A DNA stretch of 29,723 bases, from positions 1 to 29,723 of the forward strand of contig DIKL01000095.1 of NCBI GenBank assembly GCA_002424545.1. Direction: 5' to 3'. The translations under genes were made by a program, and so were the position numbers. Origin of the DNA: Syntrophaceae bacterium UBA5619. Lineage in GTDB: Bacteria > Desulfobacterota > Syntrophia > Syntrophales > UBA5619. Below the pieces are notes generated by a model, which saw nothing but the letters and a program-made list of their open reading frames with translations, was not told where the DNA came from and made no database searches. How positions within the stretch are numbered: the stretch's first letter is position 1; each line of letters opens with the position of its first letter. Below, piece by piece: positions 8,149 through 16,929 of the stretch.

Positions 8149-8919
8149 ATGAAACTGCAGGATAAAGTCGCCATCGTCACCGGGGGCGGAAGGGGGCTGG
8201 GACGAGCCATCGCGCTTCTGTTCGGGAAGGAGGGCGCAAACGTCGTTGTGGCCGCCCCCAAACAGAATCAGATCGAACACGTGGTTCAGGAACTGAAGGT
8301 TCTGCGGAAGAACGCCATCGCCGTTCAGACCGATGTTTCCGATGAAGCCCAGGTCGATCACATGATTCAAAAAACCCTCGAGGCGTACGGCACCGTCGAC
8401 ATCCTGGTGAATAACGCCGGTTCCAGGGGGCCGATCGCCCCGACCAACGAAATCTCCCTGACGGAGTGGGAAGAAACCCTTCGGGTCAATCTAACCACGG
8501 CTTTTCTCTGCTCCAAGGCCGTCATTCCGACGATGATCGGGAAGAAGTCCGGAAAGATCATCAATATCGCCACGACACTGACGCCGAGGCCGAATCTGAC
8601 CCCGTACATGGTGGCCAAGGCGGGCATGATCAGTCTGGCCAAACAACTTTCGCGGGAGCTCAAGGAGTTCAACATCCAGGTCAACGCCATCCACCCCGGC
8701 GTGATGGATACCCGGATGCAGGAGGAGATCCGCAAGGCGGGAACAAAAGCCATCGGAACCGACATGTTCGAACGGCTCAAAGAAGAAGGTCTTCTTCACT
8801 CCCCCGACGAACCGGCAAAATTGGTCCTCTTTTTGGCTTCGAAAGCGGGGGACGGGATCACCGGGGAATTTCTGTCGTTTGACGACAAAGAGGTGAAATT
8901 TCTGCTGTCCCAGGAATGA
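8149..8919 (+). CDS. Short-chain dehydrogenase/reductase (SDR)
   Basis: This is a 256-residue protein. The ATG at 8149 with ACGAGGT upstream was chosen; an open reading frame extends 35 codons further back without family resemblance. The Rossmann cofactor motif TGGGRGLGRAIA lies near residue 12. NNAGS marks the adenine/strand-4 motif, and the catalytic YMVAK (Tyr-xxx-Lys) is at about residue 153. The SDR catalytic Ser upstream of the Tyr seems replaced by Thr in INIATTL, a conservative change. Family members reduce or oxidise a carbonyl/hydroxyl with NAD(P)(H), as in 3-oxoacyl-ACP reductases or sugar and steroid dehydrogenases. The substrate cannot be read from sequence. The stop overlaps the next start (ATGA), so it is coupled to the SPASM-type protein. 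Confidence 0.88.
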   Translation: MKLQDKVAIVTGGGRGLGRAIALLFGKEGANVVVAAPKQNQIEHVVQELKVLRKNAIAVQTDVSDEAQVDHMIQKTLEAYGTVDILVNNAGSRGPIAPTNEISLTEWEETLRVNLTTAFLCSKAVIPTMIGKKSGKIINIATTLTPRPNLTPYMVAKAGMISLAKQLSRELKEFNIQVNAIHPGVMDTRMQEEIRKAGTKAIGTDMFERLKEEGLLHSPDEPAKLVLFLASKAGDGITGEFLSFDDKEVKFLLSQE

Positions 8920-10115
8920 ACGCGCCGGGAGCAACAGGAAAAGGGCAACCATGCCTCTATTTTGCAGTGTTCCCCTCCGCGCCCGGCGCCTGTGTTTCGG
9001 GTTTGATGATGCTATCCGGACTTGCAAAACTTTTCAAACGGGACCACCGGGAATTTGAAGCCTTTCAGATCGAGGTTTCTTCCTATTCCTCTCTGGAATC
9101 GCAATTCAGCCCGCGCGTCGTATTTGCGGAAAAATGGCTCTTTCAGCAGATGTCTCTCGAAACCTATCAAAAAATTGCGCAACATTTTCCGCGGGTCAAA
9201 TGGGTGATCTTCCGGGGGTGGGGTGATCCCCTCGAAAATGAAGATTTCCCGGCCATGTTTCGTCTGGCCAGAGAGGCTGGATGCCTGACCGGTCTGGCCA
9301 CCCACGGGTTTTATCTGACCCCCGAAATATCCCGGCAGCTTGTCGAGGGGAAGCTCGATTTCATCACCCTCAACCTGAAGGAAATCCCCCCGGCCGGGGA
9401 AGAGGACTCGCGGATCAGTTCCGAGTTCAAGCAAACCCTGGATCAGATCAGGCATCTCATCGAGTTGAAGAAGAGCCGAGTGCAGGCAGTGCCGTCGGTA
9501 AGGCTCTCCTTCATCATGACCCGCCTGAACATGAGCAGGCTCCGCCGGATCGTTCCCGCCGCCGTCAAACTGGGTGCGGACGAGGTCATCGTGAAAAACC
9601 TGGACTATCTCCCGGAGGACCGCTGGAACATACTCCGCACCTTTTATCATGAGTCGCCGACGCCGGCTTTTCAGGATACGCGCGATGAGATCCTGCGCCT
9701 GGGGAAGGAGCTGAAAATGCCCGTCCGCTCTTCCCCCTTGAAGGCGGAAGAGATTCCCGTCTGCGAGGCGGAGCCGCACCGCAGCCTCTTCTTCTCCGTC
9801 GACGGCTCGATCGCCCCCTGCATGTATCTGCGCCTGCCCAAAAAAGGAAAAATTCCGCGCATCTTCTTGAACAAGGATTACTCGGTGGACCCCGTGATTT
9901 TCGGGAACATCAACACGGAAGAGCTTCCCGCCGTTTGGGGTAAAGAAGATTATCGATCCTTTCGCAAGGTTTTTGAGGACCGGATCAAGGCACAGAGAAA
10001 TGCGGCTTCGATATTCGACGCGGTTTCCAATCCGGGCTCCGCGCTCCAGGAAATCATCGAACCCCCTCCCCTTTGCGAATCCTGCCGGACCTGCTACAAG
10101 GCATACGGAATATAA
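8916..10115 (+). CDS. SPASM-type radical SAM homologue with its three core cysteines replaced by serine
   Basis: This is a 399-residue protein. The N-terminal half aligns by eye with radical SAM/SPASM proteins: a strand ending in IEVSSY, then PRVVFAEKWLFQQMSLETYQKI, then a strand and the glycine turn FRGWGDPLENEDF where SAM would bind. In the family the cluster motif is CxxxCxxC after IEVTSY. Here residues 58, 62 and 65 are all serine (SSYSSLESQFSPR) with exact spacing. The C-terminal SPASM part keeps cysteines: VCEAE, IAPCMYL and CESCRTCYKAYGI. An auxiliary cluster may thus still bind while the SAM-reducing cluster cannot form normally. The start overlaps the SDR stop. A later start at 9006 is also possible; it would remove the first 30 residues, which lack family resemblance. 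Function is unknown; the two genes probably act together. Confidence 0.82.
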   Translation: MNAPGATGKGQPCLYFAVFPSAPGACVSGLMMLSGLAKLFKRDHREFEAFQIEVSSYSSLESQFSPRVVFAEKWLFQQMSLETYQKIAQHFPRVKWVIFRGWGDPLENEDFPAMFRLAREAGCLTGLATHGFYLTPEISRQLVEGKLDFITLNLKEIPPAGEEDSRISSEFKQTLDQIRHLIELKKSRVQAVPSVRLSFIMTRLNMSRLRRIVPAAVKLGADEVIVKNLDYLPEDRWNILRTFYHESPTPAFQDTRDEILRLGKELKMPVRSSPLKAEEIPVCEAEPHRSLFFSVDGSIAPCMYLRLPKKGKIPRIFLNKDYSVDPVIFGNINTEELPAVWGKEDYRSFRKVFEDRIKAQRNAASIFDAVSNPGSALQEIIEPPPLCESCRTCYKAYGI

Positions 10116-10167
10116 TTTCACGTTTACGGCTTTTCAGCGCCTTGTGAATCGAGGAGATTTTTCACAG

Positions 10168-10208
10168 AAAAAAGCGAGGACCGGTCGGCTATGAACCGGT
10201 CCTCGCTT
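10168..10208 (-). terminator. Rho-independent terminator of the formate dehydrogenase operon
   Basis: A perfect 14-bp stem (10172-10185 with 10195-10208) closes a 9-base loop, and on the minus strand it is followed by six T (10173-10168). It lies about 90 bases beyond the gamma-subunit stop. It may also stop plus-strand transcripts from the SPASM gene, but on that side there is no T-run. Confidence 0.88.
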
Positions 10209-10300
10209 CACGGATTCGAGTTCCTTTTCTTTTTCGCTGGACTGCGCCCGGGACATTTGGAGATTTCCGGCATTGCGGCGTCCCGGATCGTGAATCTTTT

Positions 10301-10963
10301 TCAGACGTGCTTCGTTCCCCTCTCCTCGCCGTAGACCTCCAGCATCCCCGCCTCCTCCATTTCGCGGAGCCACTTGGGGTGCTGCTTGACCAGCCACGCC
10401 CGGGTCACCCAGCCGTGCAGCATCGCCGGCAGTGAACCCGGAGAGCCGATCGTCCCCAGGTAGAGGTGGACGAAGAAGAACGCAAAGATCACAACGAACC
10501 CCAACGCGTGGAGCGGGTACATCCACCGCACCAGCCCTACCGGAAACGAAAAGGGAAACCACATGATCAGCCCCGTGATCACCATGATCACGCCGAAGAA
10601 GGCAACCGCCAGGAAGAAGGCCTTCTGGCCCGGATTGTACTTTCCGACCTCGGGAACCTTGTCCACGTGCCAGAGGTAGCCCCCCGCGCACATCATCCAT
10701 TCGAGATCTTCCGGCATGGAGAAGATCCCCGCCTCCCGCCACCACATCCGGATCGTGAAGATGAGGGCCAGGATGAAGAAGAGGCCAGTAAAGTTGTGGA
10801 CGTATTTGAGCGACTTGAGGCCACCCATCAGCGTCCCGATGAAGTTGAAGGACTGGAACATCATCCCCAGCCCCGTGATGCAGAGGATCAGGCACGAGAC
10901 GGCCAGGCTCCAGTGGACGATTCGTTCGAAGGCGTCGGTGGCCTTGATCAATCCCTTTTTCAT
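10301..10963 (-). CDS. fdoI: Formate dehydrogenase gamma subunit, cytochrome b556
   Basis: This is a 220-residue protein. The ATG at 10963 is preferred over an upstream ATG at 11020 because it follows the beta-subunit stop after one base and has GAAGGGGG upstream. Four membrane helices are visible: residues 18-38, 55-75, about 110-135 and 150-172. Histidines for two b hemes lie in ERIVHWSL, YVHNFTGLF and the pair in MYPLHALGFVVIFAFFFVHLYLG. The subunit anchors the complex in the membrane and passes electrons between the iron-sulfur subunit and the quinone pool; in syntrophic or sulfate-reducing anaerobes reverse flow is also possible. Last gene of the operon, followed by a strong terminator. 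The name could equally be fdnI; the two paralogous families cannot be told apart here. Confidence 0.9.
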   Translation of the reverse strand: MKKGLIKATDAFERIVHWSLAVSCLILCITGLGMMFQSFNFIGTLMGGLKSLKYVHNFTGLFFILALIFTIRMWWREAGIFSMPEDLEWMMCAGGYLWHVDKVPEVGKYNPGQKAFFLAVAFFGVIMVITGLIMWFPFSFPVGLVRWMYPLHALGFVVIFAFFFVHLYLGTIGSPGSLPAMLHGWVTRAWLVKQHPKWLREMEEAGMLEVYGEERGTKHV

Positions 10964-10964
10964 G

Positions 10965-11756
10965 CTACGCACCCCCTTCCGTCTTGTGGTTGTCGTCCTC
11001 ATTCGGGGTCTTCGGCCCATGGATGATGTAGTGTAAAAAGGACGATGCCAGTACGCCGCCCGCCGCCACCAAGCTCAGCGGTTTGAGCAGGTCTTTCCAG
11101 GCCATCACCGATAGCGGCACACGCGGATGGGCCGGAAGGACGTCGTACACCTCTTTCTTCTCCTGCAGCACGTAGATCACGTGCGTCCCGTCGACAAACT
11201 TGTCCCCGTAAACCGAGGCGTCGCCGCCCAGCTCCTTGGCGCGCCTGTAGGCCAGCTTCAACATATCGTCCCTGTCCCCGAAGGTCAGGGCGCCGGTAGG
11301 GCAGGCCTTGACGCAGGCCGGAGGCAGATCGGCCCGGATCCGGGAAAGACAGAGGTCGCATTTGTAGACCTTGTCCGTAACGCGGTCGTACCGCGGAATC
11401 TCGAACGGACAGGCCGCGACGCACTCCTTGCAGCCGATGCAGCGTTCCTTGACGATCCCCACGGTTCCCAGGTCGCTGTAGTACAGGGCGCCGCTCGGAC
11501 AGACCTTCACGCAGGCCGCGCTGGTGCAGTGCATGCAGCCGTCCTTCCGGAAGAGCCATTTCACGCCGTCTGTTGCGGCAATCTCCTGGAAGCGGATAAT
11601 GGTCCAGGTATTGGGCTGCAGATCAGGCGGGTTCTGGTAGGTGCCGGAGGCGACGGTCTGCTTCGCGGGAAGGCCGTTCCACTGCTTGCAGGCCAACTGG
11701 CAGCCACGGCAGCCGGTGCATTTCGAAACGTCGATGAGTTTGGTTTTCTCGGCCAT
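10965..11756 (-). CDS. fdoH: Formate dehydrogenase beta subunit, iron-sulfur protein
   Basis: This is a 263-residue protein with four clusters typical of FdnH-like ferredoxin subunits. Cysteine groups in order are CTGCRGCQLAC (residues 15-25), CMHCTSAACVKVCP, CIGCKECVAACP and CDLCLSRIR...CVKACP, together binding four [4Fe-4S]. A single C-terminal membrane helix (about residues 230-250, SLVAAGGVLASSFLHYII) anchors the subunit, as in FdnH. It wires electrons from the molybdenum or tungsten site of the alpha subunit to the cytochrome b subunit. Spacing is one base from each neighbour: start right after the alpha stop and stop just before the gamma start, implying coupled translation. Its location on the periplasmic face follows from the Tat signal of the alpha subunit. 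Confidence 0.93.
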   Translation of the reverse strand: MAEKTKLIDVSKCTGCRGCQLACKQWNGLPAKQTVASGTYQNPPDLQPNTWTIIRFQEIAATDGVKWLFRKDGCMHCTSAACVKVCPSGALYYSDLGTVGIVKERCIGCKECVAACPFEIPRYDRVTDKVYKCDLCLSRIRADLPPACVKACPTGALTFGDRDDMLKLAYRRAKELGGDASVYGDKFVDGTHVIYVLQEKKEVYDVLPAHPRVPLSVMAWKDLLKPLSLVAAGGVLASSFLHYIIHGPKTPNEDDNHKTEGGA

Positions 11757-11757
11757 G

Positions 11758-14700
11758 TTATTTCACCCCCTTCTTGACCACGTTCACCATGAACGCCTTG
11801 CTTTCCGGAATCGTGGTGTTGGCATCACCGATACTCGGGGTGAGCAGGTTTGCCGAATCCCCGGTGGTGAAGATCTCCGGTTTTTTGTCGGAAGGATGAT
11901 ACTTTCGGTCGGCGGTGGTAATCCAGCCGAAATGCCAGGGGATGCCGACCTGGTGGACAATGTTGCCGTCGATCTCGAAAGGCTTGAAACGGGCCGTGAC
12001 GATGGCCGTTGCCTCAACCTCGCCGCGGGCGGACTTGACGATCACCTTCTCACCCGGGGCGATGTTCCGTTCCTTGGCCAGTTCCTGGCTCACCTCCACG
12101 AACATCCCGGGTTGCATCTCGGCCAGCCAGGGGCACCACCTCGTGAGCACCCCGGTCTGCCAGTGCTCGCTCACCCGGTACGTGCTGCAGACGAACGGGA
12201 AGCGCGGATCGCAACTGGCTACCAAGTCGAGGTCCGATCCGATTCCTTTTTTGTCGAATCTTCGGACCACCGGGTTGGTCATCTGGGCGGAAAATAGGTT
12301 CTTCTCCACCGGACATTCCAGAGGCTCGTAGTGCTCCGGGAAGGGCCCGTCGGCCAACCCCGGACCGTAAATGGAGGCCACGCCGTCCGGCTTCATGATG
12401 AAGGGCGGACGGCCGGCGCCGGGATTGCCCGCACCGTCCGGAACGTCTCCCGTCCACTTTGCCCCGTCCCAAACGATCACGGGGGCTTTCGGATTCCAGG
12501 GTTTTCCGCTCGGATCCACCGAGGCGCCGTTGTAGATGATCCGCCGGTTCACCGGCCAGGACCAGGACCACTCGGGGTAGAGGCCGATGCCGGTCGGATC
12601 CTTCTGCCCCCGCCGGGCGGCCAGGTTCGCCGTCCCGTAGGAGCCGCAGTAAATCCAGCAGCCGGACGAGGTGGAGCCGTCGTCCTGCAGCCAGGCGAAC
12701 GCCGGGACCGGATCCCCCTTCTTGAACTCGCGGAATTCGCCCTTCTTCGCCGGATCTTCGACCTTCTTGTCCGTCAGAAAATAACCGTTGATCTCGCGAG
12801 CGACCATGTGCGGGTCGATGTGGTGCACCTTCCCGTCAAGCCCCTTGCGACCGTAGTCCCAGGTCAGTCTGGTGATCGCCTCCTTGAGGGGACCGCCCTC
12901 TTTTTCGTAGAGATCCCTGATCTTGTAGTAGAGCTCCGACATGATCTCCGCGTCGGGCAAGGATTCGCCCACCGGATTGACCGCCTTGTAGCGCCACTGC
13001 ATCCAGCGGCCGCTGTTGGAAATGCTCCCCTCCTTCTCGACGGAGGAGGCGCAGGGGAGCATGAAGACCTCCGTCTTGACTTTCGCCGGATCCATGCCGG
13101 GGCCGCGCCAGAAGGAGCCGGTCTCGTTGTCGAAGAGGTTGACGTTCACCATCCAGTCGAGCTTTCCCAAGGCCTGGCGGACTTTGTTGGAATGGGCGCC
13201 GCTGCAGGCCGGGTTCATCCCCCAGGCGAAGAAGCCGCTGAACTTCTCCTTGAACATCTCGTCGAACAGCACGAGCCAGGAGTAGTTCGCCCCGTCGTCG
13301 AGCTTCGGCATCATCCGGTAGCCCTCTTCCAGATCGACACTCGTGCCGTAAACGGAGCGGACATAGCTGGCGAGGTACTTGGGGCGGTTCTTCCACCAGT
13401 TCAAGCTTTTGGGTTCTTTGGTGGTCGGCGTGTTCTTCTCGTTGTAGACCTTGATCGTCGGCTGTGACGCGGTGGGTGTCGGCAGGTAGCCGGGCAGGAC
13501 ATGGTACAACAGTCCGTAGTCCGTAGAACCCTGGACATTGGACTCGCCGCGCAGGGCCTGCACCCCGGCGCCGGCGACGCCGATGTTCCCCAGCAGGAGC
13601 TGGATGATGCTCATCGCGCGGATGTTCTGAACCCCCACGGTGTGCTGGGTCCAACCCATCGCGTAGAGGATGTTTCCCGCCCGGTCGGGCTTGCCGGTGG
13701 AGGCGTAGAGTTTGTAGACCTCCAGCAGTTTGTCCTTCGGGGTTCCCGTCACCCGCATCACGAGTTCCGGGGTGTAGCGGGCATACTGTTTCTTGAGGAG
13801 CTGGAAAACGCAGTTCGGATCCTTTAGGGTCGGATCCTTCTTGATCACACCGGCGCCATCGGTCTGGTAGGACCAGGTCGCCTTGTCGTACTTCGCGTCC
13901 TTGAGGCCCGAGAAGACCCCCTTGTTGTCGGCCGGAAGCTGGAAGGACGGGTTCACCAGGAAAGAAGCGTTCGTGTAGTTCAGGACGTATTCCTTCTGGA
14001 TCAGGTCGTTGTCGAGGATGTACTTGATCATTCCGCCGAGGAACGCGATGTCCGTTCCCGAGCGGAGCGGGGCGTAGAGATGGGCCTTCGCCGCCGATTG
14101 CGTGAACCGGGGATCGACGCAGATCAGCTTCGCCCCCTTCTCCATCGCCTTTGTAATCCACTTGAAGGAGATGGGGTGGTTCGAGGCGGGGTTGCTCCCC
14201 ATGATCAGGATCACGTTACTGTTTCGAAAATCGATCCAGTGGTTCGTCATTGCGCCACGTCCAAACGACTCTGCCAGAGCCGCTACGGTTGCGCTGTGTC
14301 AGATCCGGGCCTGATGTTCGATATACACCAGACCCAACCCCCGGAGAAATTTTTGATAGAGGAAACACTCCTCGTTGTCCATCGCGGCCGAACCGACGGA
14401 GGCGATCCCCTCTGTCCGGTTGACCATCTCACCCTTGGCGTTTTTGACCTTGAAGCTCTTGTCGCGGCTCTTCTTGACGTTTTCGGCGATCTTGTCGAGG
14501 GCCCACTCCCAGGAGACCTCTTTCCACTCCGCGGCGAAAGGCGCCCGGTAAAGGGGTTTCCCAAGGCGGTTCTCGTTGACGGCCATCTGGTAGATGGAGC
14601 CGCCCTTGCTGCACAGAGATCCGCGGTTGATGGGGCTGTCCGGATCTCCTTCCGTGTTGACGACCTTCCCGCCCCGCGTGGAGACGATGATGCTGCATCC

Positions 14701-14856
14701 CACGGAGCAGTAAGGACAGACGGTCGTCGTCTCCCGGGCGTACTGGATCTTCAGCGGCTGCGCATAGGCCGAGACGGGCTTGAGGCTGATGCCGATACCG
14801 CTCGCCGCCAGCGCCGCGCCGGAGATCTTCAGGAAACCTCTTCTGCTGACATCCAT
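11758..14856 (-). CDS. fdoG: Formate dehydrogenase alpha subunit, selenocysteine-containing, Tat-exported
   Basis: Two open frames separated by one TGA form one protein of 1032 residues, in line with about 1015 for FdnG/FdoG. The N-terminus has the twin-arginine signal SRRGFLK followed by a hydrophobic stretch. Cys47, Cys50, Cys54 and Cys82 (CPYCSVGC...LC) bind a [4Fe-4S]. The in-frame TGA at 14301-14299 is residue 186, in the family position of selenocysteine: HQARI-U-HSATVAAL, a context well known from FdnG. Beyond it are the molybdopterin domains (GSNPASNHP, DPRFTQSA, GWTQHTVG) and the C-terminal dinucleotide-binding part with WHFGW. The complex would oxidise formate, or reduce CO2, with a molybdenum or tungsten bis-MGD centre. 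Ribosome site AAAGGAGT. The organism must therefore carry selenocysteine machinery, not in this window. Confidence 0.95.
14266..14282 (-). promoter_or_regulatory. Candidate bacterial SECIS hairpin
   Basis: Sixteen bases after the in-frame TGA, minus-strand bases 14282-14266 form a stem CGGCTCT/AGAGTCG (one G-U pair) around a GGC loop. Bacterial SECIS elements lie at this distance downstream of the Sec UGA and guide SelB. The assignment rests on position plus foldability; the apical loop is shorter than in the E. coli example. Confidence 0.5.
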
Positions 14857-14937
14857 ACTGACGTACTCCTTTCTCAGGGGTTAATAAAAAAAGGAAGGCG
14901 GAGGGTGATGTTTTCAAAGACCTCCAACAGCTTTTGC

Positions 14938-14966
14938 TGTATATATAGCACTTAATACCCTGTCAA
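14938..14966 (-). promoter_or_regulatory. Sigma70-type promoter of the formate dehydrogenase operon
   Basis: On the minus strand TTGACA (14966-14961), a 17-base spacer, and TATACA (14943-14938), with an AT-rich start region. The transcript would begin near 14930 and leave a leader of about 75 bases before the alpha-subunit ATG. Confidence 0.7.
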
Positions 14967-15097
14967 GAATTTTCATCCCTTTCCCGGACAGGGCCTCCAA
15001 GCAAGTCTTGTCCGTGATTCAACGGAGCTGTCGTCGACGGCCACAGCCCCCTATCGGCCCCTTGCCGCTGCCCTTCGCGGTCGAATGTAAAAAATCT

Positions 15098-15127
15098 TTG
15101 ACACCGGGCGGGATTTTATCCGATACT
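15098..15127 (+). promoter_or_regulatory. Possible promoter of the lar operon
   Basis: TTGACA at 15098-15103, then an 18-base spacer and GATACT at 15122-15127 (4 of 6 matches). It would put the transcript start near 15134, downstream of the 15008 start codon and upstream of the larE start at 15257. Confidence 0.45.
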
Positions 15128-15256
15128 CCTGTCGGCCGAAAGAGAACTCCCGGGAAACGTCCCGTTTCCGGGTTGCCGACCCGACCAGAGAAAGAAGGCA
15201 TCACCCCCTTTCCGGCCAGGTCGGCCGTTTCCGGATATCGGCGGCAAGAAAGATGT

Positions 15257-16096
15257 ATGGAAACCCTTGATTCCAAAATGGAACGGTTTCGCTCCATCCT
15301 GACCGGGATGGGGGGGATTGTCATCGGCTATTCCGGCGGTTGCGACAGCACGCTGCTGGCCGCAATGGCCAGGGAAGTGCTGGGTGACCGGGCGGTGTGC
15401 GTCCTGGCCTCCTCGGAAACTTGCCCCCATTCGGAGGTCGAGGAGGCCCTGGAGACGGCGGATCATCTGGGCATCCCCGTCGTTCGTATCAAAACGGACG
15501 AACTCAAAAATGAGGCCTTCGTGGCCAATACACCGGACCATTGCTATTTCTGCAAAAGGGAGCTCTTCGGCAAGCTCACCGCGATCGCCAAAGAACAAGG
15601 AATCGCCTGGGTCGCCGACGGTTCGAATCTCGACGACCTGGACGACTACCGACCGGGAGGAAAAGCGGCCGCGGAATTCGGCGTCCGCAGTCCGCTTCGC
15701 GAGGCCGGATTGACCAAAAAGGAGATCCGCGAACTGTCGCACCGGAAGGGGCTGCCGACCTGGGACAAGCCGGCCTTTGCCTGCCTGGCGTCGCGCATCC
15801 CTTACGGAACCCGGATCGAATCCGCCGTCCTGACGCGTCTGGAGAAGGCGGAATGTTTCCTCAAGGGGTTGGGTTTCCGCCAGGTGCGGGTCCGCCACCA
15901 CGGAAATGTCGCGCGGATCGAGGTGGAGCCGGAACAGATCCCGCGCATGGCCTCTCCGGAGATCCGGCGGCAGGTCGCGCGAAAATTCCGGGAACTGGCA
16001 TACCTTTATACGACGCTGGATCTGGACGGCTACCGGATGGGAAGCATGAACGCCGTCCTCGATCCAAAAACGAAGGGTAAACGGCACATTCCGTAA
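15257..16096 (+). CDS. larE: LarE, ATP-dependent sulfur transferase of nickel-pincer nucleotide synthesis
   Basis: This is a 279-residue protein from the ATG at 15257; the frame is open to 15008, but family resemblance begins only here. The PP-loop motif SGGCDST (residues 26-32) activates the carboxylate of the pyridinium substrate with ATP. Cys176 in KPAFACLASRIPYG matches the sulfur-donating cysteine of the Lactobacillus enzyme by position. Two further cysteines, Cys96 and Cys99 in PDHCYFCKRELF, form a CxxC. Three cysteines in this pattern are known from [4Fe-4S]-dependent LarE proteins, which use the cluster to carry sulfide and so work catalytically rather than sacrificing Cys176. The gene is followed by larB and larC on the same strand, so sulfur insertion, carboxylation and nickel insertion are co-expressed. 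Ribosome site is weak (AAGAAAG). Confidence 0.92.
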   Translation: METLDSKMERFRSILTGMGGIVIGYSGGCDSTLLAAMAREVLGDRAVCVLASSETCPHSEVEEALETADHLGIPVVRIKTDELKNEAFVANTPDHCYFCKRELFGKLTAIAKEQGIAWVADGSNLDDLDDYRPGGKAAAEFGVRSPLREAGLTKKEIRELSHRKGLPTWDKPAFACLASRIPYGTRIESAVLTRLEKAECFLKGLGFRQVRVRHHGNVARIEVEPEQIPRMASPEIRRQVARKFRELAYLYTTLDLDGYRMGSMNAVLDPKTKGKRHIP

Positions 16097-16176
16097 GGGG
16101 CGGGTCGCGCGGATCCGGCGATGAAACGGCCTGACTGTCGCGGCAACCGGAACACCGCCGGGGAGAGACCACAGCA

Positions 16177-16929
16177 ATGGACATCGATGAACTGAAGAAA
16201 ATCCTCGCAAAGGTGAAATCGGGTGATGTGGCGGTCGAGGAGGCCATCGAACGGCTCCGCGCCCTTCCCTACGACGATCTGGGCTGCGCGAAGCTCGATA
16301 TGCACCGCGCGATCCGCACGGGCTTTCCCGAGGTGGTCTTTTGCCAGGGGAAAACCGCCGAACAATGCGTCGAAATCGTCCAAAGGCTCGCCCGGCATCA
16401 CAAAACGGTCCTGGCGACCCGCGTGGCGCCCGACATCGCCGGAAGAATCGACGCGGTCGTCGAGGGATGCAGCTACCATGAAACCGCCAGGCTCCTGGTC
16501 GTCGACAGACAGCCGAAGGCCAAAAAGCCGAAACGCGGGAAATTCGTGATGGTCCTGTGCGCGGGAACGGCCGATATTCCCGTGGCCGAGGAAGCCGCCG
16601 TCACGGCCGAAGCAATGGGGAGCCGGGTCGAGCGTTCCTACGACATCGGCGTTGCCGGCCTGCACCGTCTGCTCGATCAGAAGGAAAGGATCCTCAAGGC
16701 GAACGTGCTGATCGTCGTCGCCGGAATGGAAGGGGCGCTCCCGAGCGTCGTCGGGGGGATGGTTTCCTGCCCGGTAATCGCGGTACCGACGAGCGTCGGC
16801 TATGGGGCGAGCTTCGGGGGGCTTTCGGCGCTGCTGGCGATGCTCAATTCCTGCGCCGCCGGCGTCGCCGTGATGAACATCGACAACGGTTTCGGGGCCG
16901 GATACTTCGCACACCTGGTGGACAAATGA
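16177..16929 (+). CDS. larB: LarB, nicotinic acid adenine dinucleotide carboxylase/hydrolase
   Basis: This is a 250-residue protein, full length for LarB. The C-terminal domain (from about residue 120) is homologous to AIR carboxylase PurE: VMVLCAGTADIPVAEEAA, RSYDIGVAGLHRLL, VVAGMEGALPSVVGGMVSCPVIAVPTS and GYGASFGGLSALLAML. LarB carboxylates the pyridinium ring of NaAD at C5 and hydrolyses the phosphoanhydride, giving the dicarboxylated mononucleotide used by LarE. The start has a purine-rich GGGGAGAG site about eleven bases upstream. The gap to larE is 80 bases; its stop overlaps the larC start by ATGA. The first ~115 residues carry the family's extra N-terminal domain. No frameshift or missing motif was noticed. 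Confidence 0.95.
   Translation: MDIDELKKILAKVKSGDVAVEEAIERLRALPYDDLGCAKLDMHRAIRTGFPEVVFCQGKTAEQCVEIVQRLARHHKTVLATRVAPDIAGRIDAVVEGCSYHETARLLVVDRQPKAKKPKRGKFVMVLCAGTADIPVAEEAAVTAEAMGSRVERSYDIGVAGLHRLLDQKERILKANVLIVVAGMEGALPSVVGGMVSCPVIAVPTSVGYGASFGGLSALLAMLNSCAAGVAVMNIDNGFGAGYFAHLVDK

Larger units (their letters stand above)
14857..15256. other. Divergent intergenic region between the fdo and lar operons
   Basis: About 400 bases. It contains the minus-strand fdo promoter at 14938-14966 and a plus-strand promoter match for lar at 15098-15127. A frame open from 15008 continues into larE but lacks family resemblance before codon 84, so I read it as untranslated. No riboswitch-like structure was recognised. 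Confidence 0.5.

Noticed and set aside
12331..13467. Long plus-strand frame opposite the formate dehydrogenase alpha subunit
   Set aside because: High GC makes the strand opposite a coding gene open by chance; the translation has no family resemblance and the minus strand is clearly coding.
14299..14856. Separate 185-residue protein before the formate dehydrogenase
   Set aside because: The TGA is the selenocysteine codon; the two frames join into one family-length protein.
15008..15256. LarE start at 15008
   Set aside because: The first 83 codons have no family resemblance and start upstream of the best promoter match.
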